The notes beneath the pieces were generated by a model. It saw nothing but the letters and a program-made list of their open reading frames with translations. It searched no databases and was not told the DNA's origin. The translations under genes were made by a program, and so were the position numbers. This document shows, piece after piece, positions 32,721 to 38,957 of a stretch of DNA of 64,000 nucleotides (position 1 is its first letter; each line of letters begins with the position of its first letter). The stretch is from QHXN01 sp963785125 (GTDB lineage: Bacteria; Acidobacteriota; Blastocatellia; Pyrinomonadales; Pyrinomonadaceae): assembly GCA_963785125.1 (NCBI GenBank), contig CAWATU010000007.1, positions 2,046,001 to 2,110,000 on the forward strand. The letters are read 5' to 3'.

Positions 32721-33941
32721 TCAAAAAGGGTTGAGCGCGCGGCGGGCAAGGATGCGTTTGAGATCGACATAGCCCTGGTCTCCCGTGACCAACTCGCGCA
32801 GCGTGCGGCGGATGCCCGGATGCGCGCGCGCGAGTTTAATCATGCGGTCGGTGAAGGGGCCGCCCCAGAACTTCCCGTAGAACCTGCGGCGCATCTTCGA
32901 CGCGCGGCGCAGCTCGCGGCCGAAGTCGGCGCGCCAACTATTCTCGTAAGACTTAACGTCGCCCGCGAGGTGGCTTTCGGCGAACAGCTCGGCCGAGCGC
33001 AGCGCGTAGTAAATGCCCTCGCCCGTCACGGGGTCTGCGAACCCGGCGGCGTCGCCGAGGAGCGCCCAGTCGTCGCCCGCCACGCGCCGCGCGTCAAACG
33101 TCTCCGGCGCGAGCCCCGGGATGCGCGCCGCGTAACGCTCGGCCGACGCGCGCAGACGCTCTTCTATCTCACCCTCGCCGTCGAGTGACAAGCCTGTGCC
33201 TGAAGACGACGCGCCGCCCTTCTCCCTCTCACGGTAATAGCCGACCATGAAGTCCCAGAGCATCTGGTCGAGCGCCTTGTGCTCGAACGTGTCCTGCGCG
33301 GTGGCGATGCCGAAGGAGATGTGGTCGAGGCGCGGGAAGGCCCACGCGTAACCGGCCCAGCCCGGCAGGAAGGCGATGACCGTCGGCGCCTCATCCGCCT
33401 CATTCAGTGGAGTGCGGTAGCCGAACGCGACCTCCATGTCCGAGTTCGACAGAGGGCCTGCAAACCTTTTCGCTATCGCGCTGTTCGCACCGTCCGCCGC
33501 GACGAGCACGCGCCCGCGCCAGCTCTCGCCTTCACGCGAGCGCACGACCCAGAAGCCCTCTTCATTCTTCTCCTTCGACACGCCGACGCGACGGTCAAAC
33601 ACACGCGCCCCCGCCCTCTCTGCGCGTGTGCGCATGTAAGAGTCGAACGCGCAGCGCGAGTAGATGGCGAAAGGCTCCGCGAGCTTCAGACGAACGCCGT
33701 CGCCCGCTGGCGAGACCATCTCGACCTCCGTGACCGCGCGTCCGCCCGCTTCGAGCAGAAACGGCCAAGCCTTCAAAGCCTTCGACGTGACGCCGCCGCC
33801 GCACGCCTTCGCCTCGCCCTGCGGACGCCCGTCGAACAGAGCCACACGCGCGCCCCCGCGCGCCAGCCTCTCCGCCGCGAAAGAGCCAGCCGGCCCCGCG
33901 CCTACAATCAACACGTCGAATTTATCGTCGATGGCCTCCAC
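32721..33941 (-). CDS. Geranylgeranyl-reductase family FAD-dependent oxidoreductase
   Basis: A 406-residue flavoprotein. FDVLIVGAGPAGSFAAERLA is the N-terminal dinucleotide-binding Rossmann motif, AKACGGGVTSKAL the GGR-family CGG segment, VLVAADGANSAIAKR the DG motif, and LLGDAAGFADPVTGEGIYYALRS the GD motif that contacts FAD. This family reduces isoprenoid double bonds in lipids, quinones or chlorophyll side chains, usually at the membrane. A quinone or polyprenyl substrate is plausible here, but the window shows no isoprenoid partner. It is convergent with the thioesterase and divergent from the MEMO-like gene, 110 bases away. Confidence 0.88.
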   Translation of the reverse strand: MEAIDDKFDVLIVGAGPAGSFAAERLARGGARVALFDGRPQGEAKACGGGVTSKALKAWPFLLEAGGRAVTEVEMVSPAGDGVRLKLAEPFAIYSRCAFDSYMRTRAERAGARVFDRRVGVSKEKNEEGFWVVRSREGESWRGRVLVAADGANSAIAKRFAGPLSNSDMEVAFGYRTPLNEADEAPTVIAFLPGWAGYAWAFPRLDHISFGIATAQDTFEHKALDQMLWDFMVGYYREREKGGASSSGTGLSLDGEGEIEERLRASAERYAARIPGLAPETFDARRVAGDDWALLGDAAGFADPVTGEGIYYALRSAELFAESHLAGDVKSYENSWRADFGRELRRASKMRRRFYGKFWGGPFTDRMIKLARAHPGIRRTLRELVTGDQGYVDLKRILARRALNPF

Positions 33942-34050
33942 GCAACTCCTTACCGAACCCGGCCGCCGTCATGCTTGCCGACGAAAAGCACAGTTGTTAG
34001 AATCCCTGCCAACCCCTAGAAGATACGCTTTCCCCGCGACGAGGCGGAGA

Positions 34051-34866
34051 ATGATGAATGACAGCCCCCTCGTATTCGTCGGCGTCGCGCCCCACCCGCC
34101 GATCATGGTTCCCGAGGTCGGCGGCGCGCGTGTCGCCGAAGTGCGCGCCTCCGTGGACGCCATGCGCGACCTGACCGAACGAATCAAAGCGTGCGGCGCG
34201 GAGACCGTCGTGCTCGTCTCGCCGCACGCGCCGCTTGAGCGAAGCACCTTCGTCGCTTATGGCGGCGCGCGGCTGCGTGGAGATTTTGCCAACTTCCGCG
34301 CCCCGCAGGCAATCGTCGAAGCCCCCGTTGACGAAGAACTGCTCAGAGCGATTCGGGAAACTGCCTCCGAGGAGAATTACCGCGTTGTCGTCTTAGAGCC
34401 TCAGGAACTCGATCACGGCACGTCTGTCCCGCTCTATTTTCTGCGGCGTAACGGTTGGTCGGGACGCGTCGTCGCCCTCGGCTACAACTTTCTCCCGGAC
34501 GAAGACCACGTGCGCTTCGGCGAGTGCGTCAGGCGTGCCGTCGAAGTCACCCAACGCCCGGCCGCTTTCATCGCCAGCGGCGACCTGAGCCACCGGCTCA
34601 AGCCCGGCGCGCCCGCGGGCTTCGACCCGGACGCACGAAGCTTTGACGAGCAGGTGGTCTCGGCGCTCCGTGCGAACACGCCGGAAGAAATCCCGCGAAT
34701 CGACCAGGCGCTGCGGCGTCTCGCCGGTGAGTGCGGTTACCGCTCGATGCTTGTGGCGCTCGGCGCGGCGTCCGAGGCCGAGCCGGAGTGCGAGGTCATC
34801 AGCTACGAAGCACCCTTCGGAGTCGGCTACCTCGTCGCCCAACTGTCTCGCAAGAGTTTGAACTGA
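34051..34866 (+). CDS. MEMO1-like / LigB-superfamily protein (AmmeMemoRadiSam system protein B-like)
   Basis: A 271-residue protein of the class III extradiol dioxygenase-like fold. VAPHPPIMVPEVGG, VLVSPHAPLERS, LDHGTSVPLYFL and IASGDLSHRLKPGAP supply the His/Asp residues that would bind iron. ATGs at 34051 and 34054 are both served by GAGGCGGAG. It is followed four bases later by an AMMECR1 gene, a conserved pairing often joined by a radical-SAM gene of unknown function, which is not present in this window. A redox or dioxygenase-type reaction is suspected from the fold, but no substrate is known. Confidence 0.88.
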   Translation: MMNDSPLVFVGVAPHPPIMVPEVGGARVAEVRASVDAMRDLTERIKACGAETVVLVSPHAPLERSTFVAYGGARLRGDFANFRAPQAIVEAPVDEELLRAIRETASEENYRVVVLEPQELDHGTSVPLYFLRRNGWSGRVVALGYNFLPDEDHVRFGECVRRAVEVTQRPAAFIASGDLSHRLKPGAPAGFDPDARSFDEQVVSALRANTPEEIPRIDQALRRLAGECGYRSMLVALGAASEAEPECEVISYEAPFGVGYLVAQLSRKSLN

Positions 34867-34869
34867 CTG

Positions 34870-35487
34870 ATGGCCTTTAAGGTGATGAATCTCGAACACG
34901 CCACGCCCGCGGCCCTTGACCTGCGCGGCTCAGAGCCACAGGAAGACAGTCGCCCGCTCATCGAGGTAAGCATTACTGAGTTGGCGCGAAACGCCGTCGA
35001 AGCTTACGTCCTGCGCGGCTTGGTCGTCGAGCCGCCGCCGTTCCCCAAAACGTCGCTACTCTCCAAACCCTCCGCCTGCTTCGTCAGCATCAAGACCGTC
35101 GGGCGCGAACTGAGAGGGTGCATCGGCACAGTCGAGCCGGAACACAACACGCTGGCCGAAGAGGTCATAGTCAACGCCGTCAAAGCGGCCACGCGCGACC
35201 CGCGCTTTCGCCCCGTCGTGGGCAACGAGCTACTGTCTTTGCTCTACTCCGTGGATGTTCTCGGGAGTCTGGAGCCGGCGCAGTTTGAGGACTTGGACCC
35301 CGCCGCCTTTGGCGTGGTCGTGACCGACCGGTCGGGCTCGCGGCGCGGGCTGCTTCTGCCCGATATCAAAAGCATCGAAACGGCCGACCAGCAGGTCGGC
35401 GTCGCCGCCCGGAAGGCGGGCATCAAACCCGGCGAGCCGTTGAGGCTCTACCGTTTTCGCACGCGCCGCTTCAACGAGTCGGCGTGA
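34870..35487 (+). CDS. AMMECR1 domain protein (AmmeMemoRadiSam system protein A)
   Basis: A 205-residue protein with a complete AMMECR1 domain. SACFVSIKTVGRELRGCIGT contains the signature LRGCIG (about residue 80), followed by AVKAATRDPRFRPV and SVDVLGSLEP. AMMECR1 proteins are conserved from archaea to humans and have no known reaction; the invariant Cys and nearby charged residues suggest catalysis or metal handling. Its start lies four bases after the MEMO-like stop, so they are translationally linked and probably form a complex. The last conventional gene before the AT-rich island is 30 bases downstream. Confidence 0.92.
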   Translation: MAFKVMNLEHATPAALDLRGSEPQEDSRPLIEVSITELARNAVEAYVLRGLVVEPPPFPKTSLLSKPSACFVSIKTVGRELRGCIGTVEPEHNTLAEEVIVNAVKAATRDPRFRPVVGNELLSLLYSVDVLGSLEPAQFEDLDPAAFGVVVTDRSGSRRGLLLPDIKSIETADQQVGVAARKAGIKPGEPLRLYRFRTRRFNESA

Positions 35488-35517
35488 ACTTTAATTATCG
35501 AACAGAGGAGGACGACG

Positions 35518-35760
35518 ATGCCAGATAATAACCAGACCAAAAGCTCTCTCGGGGAACAGAACCAGGACCCCGAACTCAAACCCGACGCCACGCCCAACCC
35601 CATCGAGGACATCAACCCCGCGAACGACGAACGCGCTATTGACGTAGGCGAGTCCGGTCAGTTCGCACCCGGCGGGCGTTACAACGAGCTGGGAGCTACA
35701 AGGCCGCGTCGCCTAGACCTCGACGAACAGGTGGACAGCGCACTGTCTAAGGAGGAGTAG
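35518..35760 (+). CDS. Small acidic, probably disordered hypothetical protein
   Basis: An 80-residue protein rich in Asp, Glu, Asn, Pro and Gln with no hydrophobic core (PELKPDATPNPIEDINPAND, later GQFAPGGRYNELGATRPRR). GAGGAGG seven bases before the ATG is a strong ribosome-binding site, and codon use fits the chromosome. Likely intrinsically disordered. It may be transcribed with the AMMECR1 gene. I do not recognise the family and cannot assign a role. It marks the left edge of the AT-rich island. Confidence 0.7.
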   Translation: MPDNNQTKSSLGEQNQDPELKPDATPNPIEDINPANDERAIDVGESGQFAPGGRYNELGATRPRRLDLDEQVDSALSKEE

Positions 35761-35845
35761 AGGGCCTTACAAAGTTACTCTCCAAGCGTTGCGATTTTTA
35801 CGGCGGGCGCCACCGACGGAGGGAATTTCTGAAGCAAAGATTTTC

Positions 35846-35886
35846 CTAAAAAAAATCCCGCTGCATACGCGAGATGTATGCAGCGG
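35846..35886 (-). terminator. Intrinsic terminator for leftward transcription out of the island
   Basis: CCGCTGCATAC-gcgagat-GTATGCAGCGG is a perfect 11-bp stem. On the minus strand it is followed by GATTTTTTTTAGG, a full U-tract. Confidence 0.85.
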
Positions 35887-35929
35887 TAAGATCCACAGGA
35901 GGAAAGGGTCTTCATTCTACACAAGCGGG

Positions 35930-36024
35930 CGGAGTGTGTCAAATAGATTCACACTCCGACAATGTCTTAAATTCGGGGTACGCTCTTTCCGGTTCTTTGA
36001 ACGTGCGGGAGCGTACCCCGTCTT
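35930..36024 (+). terminator. Two further hairpins, the second terminator-like
   Basis: CGGAGTGTG/CACACTCCG (35930-35958) is followed by CGGGGTACGCTC/GAGCGTACCCCG (35974-36020) with TCTTTT after it. From 36025 to 36277 there is no gene, only short palindromes and repeated words such as CGGTAACG and CTTAAG. Confidence 0.55.
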
Positions 36025-36277
36025 TTGTAAAACGTAATTCCGGTTTGCGTTACGGTAACGGATGTAATTTGCGATATGGGTAGTGCAGCGATTCCGGTAA
36101 CGTTTCGCTTTCCGCAATTACGCGTTTCGTAAAATATTTTTGACGACGAATGTGGTACCTGTTGGTACCGGATTGTAACATTTTCTGATACGGTATCTCC
36201 TTAAGATACTTAAGCTTAAGGTTAATAAGTTAACCTTGTTAACCCCCTAAGCCGTTGTCAAGAAACACTTTACGATT

Positions 36278-36318
36278 GTCAAGTAATACTTGACACCGTC
36301 TAGACACCACATTAGTAT
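36278..36318 (+). promoter_or_regulatory. Strong sigma-70-type promoter overlapped by a palindromic operator
   Basis: TTGACA (36290-36295) and TAGTAT (36313-36318) are separated by exactly 17 bases. The perfect inverted repeat GTCAAGT-aat-ACTTGAC (36278-36294) overlaps the -35, as for a repressor site. Just upstream, AAGGTTAA-taag-TTAACCTT is another perfect palindrome. Confidence 0.75.
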
Positions 36319-36324
36319 GCGCGT

Positions 36325-36655
36325 ATACAGGTATACCCACAGTAGACATGGTATACCTTGCTTGCGGGACTCATAGGGTCTTTGAAGATCGGGAGCAAGG
36401 CTAGGAAAGCTGCCGACAAGTTTTGTGCGTACAATGTACACACAAAAACGGGAGCCAGAGCTGGAACTCTGGCCCCCGTTGCTTCAACCGTTAAGGCGGT
36501 TGTAGCTCCATTGAGAAGCGAAACACCCAGAAACTAAGGGTGACTCGAAACTTCCAATGGTTGCGTTTGCGAAACGCGCGGTTGTTCATAAGTTGACCTC
36601 TCAGTGGGTTGACTACCGAAACGCCCGGTGCTAACGACACCGGGCGTTTTGCTTT
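36325..36655 (+). ncRNA. Candidate noncoding RNA with own promoter and terminator
   Basis: About 330 bases downstream of the promoter at 36290-36318 have no supported reading frame but contain ordered hairpins. CTTGCT...AGCAAG spans about 36359-36402. ACGGGAGCCAGAG/CTCTGGCCCCCGT lies near 36448-36480. A nested stem has CCATTG-GAAG pairing with CTTC-CAATGG around an inner CACCC/GGGTG near 36508-36560. GCGTTT/AAACGC follows, and the end is a terminator, AAACGCCCGGTG-ctaacga-CACCGGGCGTTT, with TGCTTT (36619-36655). It does not match tmRNA, RNase P RNA or SRP RNA features I know. Not experimentally supported. Confidence 0.5.
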
Positions 36656-36675
36656 CTACTCGCGTCGAGTAGAAA
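36653..36675. repeat. Perfect palindrome TTTCTACTCG-cgt-CGAGTAGAAA
   Basis: A 10-bp inverted repeat directly after the terminator of the candidate RNA. From 36676 to 36859 the sequence is AT-rich with no gene I can support. Confidence 0.7.
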
Positions 36676-36859
36676 TCCGGTAAGGGGTCGAGAGGCTTCA
36701 CCCCAAAGTCAAAATATCAAAGTTAAAATACACACTTCATTAGGGTCTGTCAATTATTTACTCCAATATATAATATATAAGCCCTTTATTAAGTAGCATT
36801 TAATGGTAGGGATTGCTAGCAACGCTATCAATATAACCTAAGTTATATCATTGAACAGG

Positions 36860-37033
36860 TTACGCGCTCCGCTTGTCAGTTTTAGACCAACGTGCCTCTG
36901 CCGCCTTCTTAGCAATTTCTTTTCTCTGTTCGGGCGTGAGACTTTCCGCGCGAGCCTGCCCGCCTTTCAGCCCTCCTAGCCTTCCGGCGTACTTCTTAGA
37001 CATTTTAGGTTCGGGTCGTGGTGGTCTACTCAT
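36860..37033 (-). CDS. Small basic protein with C-terminal KKAAEARW motif
   Basis: A 57-residue protein starting at the ATG at 37033. YAGRLGGLKGGQARAESLTP is followed by EQRKEIAKKAAEARW, the Gly-Gly/Ala-Arg plus AARW pattern of a widespread family of tiny basic proteins common on plasmids, phages and near toxin or transposon genes. A nucleic-acid-binding or antitoxin-like role is often presumed, but I know of none that is proven. No strong Shine-Dalgarno is visible. It diverges from the operator-promoter at 37105-37153. It is the only protein-coding gene I can support between 35.8 and 37.2 kb. Confidence 0.7.
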   Translation of the reverse strand: MSRPPRPEPKMSKKYAGRLGGLKGGQARAESLTPEQRKEIAKKAAEARWSKTDKRSA

Positions 37034-37104
37034 ACGCGCAGACTAGCACGAAATATCAGGCGTGTAAATAGTCTTGCTCAAGCATTAAACTCAAGAAAAT
37101 CTTT

Positions 37105-37153
37105 AGTTTCCTAGCAGGAAACTCTTGACAAATAAGTGCTCAAGCATTAAAGT
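37105..37153 (+). promoter_or_regulatory. Regulated promoter with operator palindrome and direct repeats
   Basis: TTGACA (37125-37130) and TAAAGT (37148-37153) are 17 bases apart. Immediately upstream is AGTTTCCT-agc-AGGAAACT (37105-37123). TGCTCAAGCATTAAA overlaps the -10 (37137-37151) and is repeated exactly at 37075-37089. The transcript would reach the hairpin at 37173 and the transposase gene. Confidence 0.65.
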
Positions 37154-37172
37154 GTGTATATTGAAAAGTTAA

Positions 37173-37204
37173 GGCGCTGATAGCTGGTAACTATCAGCGC
37201 CTTT
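37173..37204 (+). terminator. Hairpin GGCGCTGATAG/CTATCAGCGCC before the transposase gene
   Basis: A perfect 11-bp stem with a seven-base loop and a short TTT tail. It could attenuate transcription into the transposase gene or mark the upstream edge of the insertion. Confidence 0.55.
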
Positions 37205-37282
37205 GAAAACCAAAGCGATTGCTCACTCTGGCCTTCGACAAATTCATTGTGAGCCAATCGCCAACGAAAGGCAAGGCTCATA

Positions 37283-38257
37283 ATGACCTGTCACAACTGC
37301 CAGACTCAAGCCGTGAAAATCGGCAAAGACCGCAAAGGCAATCAACGCTTCCGCTGCCAGAAGTGCCGCAAGTCCTTCGTGGACGCTCCCGAAAAACCGC
37401 TCGGCAACATGTATCTCCCGCTGGATAAAGCGGAGATGTGCCTGCGCCTTCTGGTCGAAGGCAACAGCATCCGCTCGACGGAGCGCGTCACGGGCGTCAA
37501 CCGCAACACCATCCTTGACCTTCTGGTTCTGGTCGGAGAGAAGTGCGAGCGCCTTCTTAATGACAAGATTCGCGGGCTGTCCGTCAGTGATGTGCAGGCG
37601 GATGAGATGTGGGGATTTGTCGGGATGAAGGAAAAGACGAAGAAGCGCAAGCAAGTGATGTCAAAAATATTTGACGTGCTCGGGCCGGACGGCTCGCTCG
37701 GAGACGCCTACACGTTCGTTGCGATAGAGCGCAACACGAAGCTTGTGCTCGCTTGGCACTTGGGGCGGCGCACGTCGGGGGACACGGAGCAATTCACGGA
37801 GAAGCTGTACAACGCGACCAGCGGGAACTTCCAGCTCACTACGGACGGCTTCGCGGCATACATCCCGGCCGTCGAATACAGCCTCGGAACCCGCGTTGAC
37901 TTCGCCCAGCTCGTCAAGATTTATGAACAGCCGGAACAGGGCGGCGGAGAGCGCCGCTACTCTCCCCCTCGGGTCGTCTCGACGATTACGAAAACCATCA
38001 TCGGTCAGCCGAACGAAGAACGCATCTGCACTAGCCACGTTGAGCGCCAGAACTTGACCATGCGGATGATGATGCGCCGGCTGACCAGACTGACCAACGG
38101 CTTCTCAAAGAAGTGGGAGAACCTGAAAGCGGCTCTCGCCCTTCACTTCGCTTATTACAACTTCTGCCGCATCCATAAGACCATCCGCTGCACCCCGGCT
38201 ATGGAAGCGGGCATTGCTAAGAGCGTGTGGGAACTCAAAGACCTGCTCGCCTACTGA
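37283..38257 (+). mobile_element. IS1-family-like transposase (single frame, apparently intact)
   Basis: A 324-residue DDE transposase. The N-terminus is a zinc ribbon (TCHNCQTQ and FRCQKCRKSF), then an HTH (SIRSTERVTGVNRNTILDLL). The DDE residues fall in VQADEMWGF (about 106), LTTDGFAAY (about 190) and CTSHVERQNLTMRM (about 253). The C-terminus has the IS1-type HFAYYNFCRIHKTIRCTPAM. Unlike classical IS1 it is one continuous frame with no frameshift. I see no clear terminal inverted repeats or target duplication, so the element borders are undefined. Its stop codon touches the T-tract of the cassette 2 terminator. Confidence 0.85.
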
Positions 38258-38497
38258 AAAGTCAGAGAGGCCGCGCACGACTTCACAACGTGCGCGGCCC
38301 CACGGCACAGCCCCGATGAGAGGAGGCGTGCCCGGGGGTACGATGCCCAAGCGTACCCCCGTTACTTTTAGCCAACCAAAATACCCATGTGGTATCTTTC
38401 CTTTCGATCTATTCTTTGAAAACGTAAGGCAACGGGTCGGATGCGGAAGCCTGCTCACCCTCAAACACGGAGTGTTGAGCATCGCCGTTGAACTCAA
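38257..38497 (-). ncRNA. Candidate structured noncoding RNA of cassette 2
   Basis: Read on the minus strand, this is the counterpart of 13497-13721. A nearly identical core (38334-38430) contains GCATCCGACCCGTTGCCTTA and ATTTTGGTTGGCTAAAAG. Then come hairpin A GGGGGTACG/CGTACCCCC (38334-38360, perfect 9 bp), hairpin B GGCAC/GTGCC with an inner GCCTC/GGGGC stem, and terminator hairpin C GGCCGCGCACG/CGTGCGCGGCC followed by TCTCTGACTTTT. Pairs differ from cassette 1 in compensating ways (T-A and A-T where cassette 1 has C/A and G-C). It converges on the transposase gene. Confidence 0.6.
38368..38388 (-). other. Conserved six-codon mini-ORF inside cassette 2 RNA
   Basis: ATG-GGT-ATT-TTG-GTT-GGC-TAA, encoding MGILVG as in cassette 1, with AAAGGAAAG seven bases upstream and hairpin A just downstream. 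Confidence 0.4.
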
Positions 38498-38539
38498 GAG
38501 GTTCAGAGGGACGGCGAGCAAATTACGCATTCACATCTT

Positions 38540-38555
38540 ATGTATAAATATACAT
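38540..38555. promoter_or_regulatory. Palindromic operator of cassette 2
   Basis: ATGTATA-aa-TATACAT, a perfect 7-bp inverted repeat 42 bases before the XRE gene. It lies in the same place as the unrelated palindrome of cassette 1; the shared word ACGCATTC precedes both. Confidence 0.7.
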
Positions 38556-38596
38556 GAGGTCAAGCCTATTCTTGTCACGTCGGGAGGGAACTCCTG

Positions 38597-38887
38597 ATGG
38601 GAAAGAGGGCGCGACGGAAGCCGGAACGTCTGGCCGAAAAGCTCTTGCGGATTAGAGAGGCTTTAGGCGTGTCTCAGGGCGAGATGTTAAGGCGTTTAGA
38701 GGTTGAAGACCAGATAGATTACACGGCCATATCGAAGTATGAACTAGGCAGGAATGAGCCGTCGCTTCTCATCCTTTTACAATATGCTCGCGTGGCAGGC
38801 GTCAGTACGGACGTTCTCATTGATGACCGGCTAGACCTTCCCGCCAAGCTACCCGCTAAGGCGAAAAGAGAAAAGGGCGGCACTTAG
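38597..38887 (+). CDS. XRE-family HTH regulator, cassette 2
   Basis: A 96-residue XRE/Cro-type protein, paralogue of the one at 13088-13384. KPERLAEKLLRIREALGVSQ and EPSLLILLQYARVAGV are almost unchanged, whereas the block between (EVEDQIDYTAISKYE) shares only a few residues, at the same length. This confines the change to the second and third helices that read DNA. The start has GGGAGG upstream, which can pair with CTCCTG next to the ATG. Autorepression through ATGTATA/TATACAT is likely. Its stop codon lies in the loop of a terminator hairpin shared with gyrB. Confidence 0.85.
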   Translation: MGKRARRKPERLAEKLLRIREALGVSQGEMLRRLEVEDQIDYTAISKYELGRNEPSLLILLQYARVAGVSTDVLIDDRLDLPAKLPAKAKREKGGT

Positions 38888-38900
38888 CGTGCCGCCCTTT
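38872..38900. terminator. Bidirectional terminator between cassette 2 and gyrB
   Basis: AAAGGGCGGCAC-ttagc-GTGCCGCCCTTT, a perfect 12-bp stem enclosing the TAG stop of the XRE gene. The minus-strand tail TCTCTTTT makes it the likely gyrB terminator. Confidence 0.75.
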
Positions 38901-38957
38901 CGCAACTTACCCCCGATTTAAGACACTACCCACACTCCCCCGCTTGTGTAGAATGAT

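Noticed and set aside
36247..36441. A 64-codon minus-strand frame in the AT-rich island.
   Set aside because: No ribosome-binding site, no recognisable motif, and it runs across a strong opposite-strand promoter and operator.
37205..37282. Possible terminal inverted repeat of the IS1-like element (GCGATTGCTCAC..GTGAGCCAATCGC).
   Set aside because: Both arms are on the upstream side of the transposase gene and no partner exists downstream, so this is a local hairpin and not the element ends.
38105..38530. A 141-codon minus-strand frame covering the cassette 2 noncoding element, with a similar N-terminal peptide possible in cassette 1.
   Set aside because: The frame is not maintained: an 8-base indel between the copies shifts it, and cassette 1 stops early. 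Conservation follows hairpins rather than codons. A short shared C-terminal-like string (SDPLPYVFK plus stop) is noted, so a decayed coding origin is not fully excluded.
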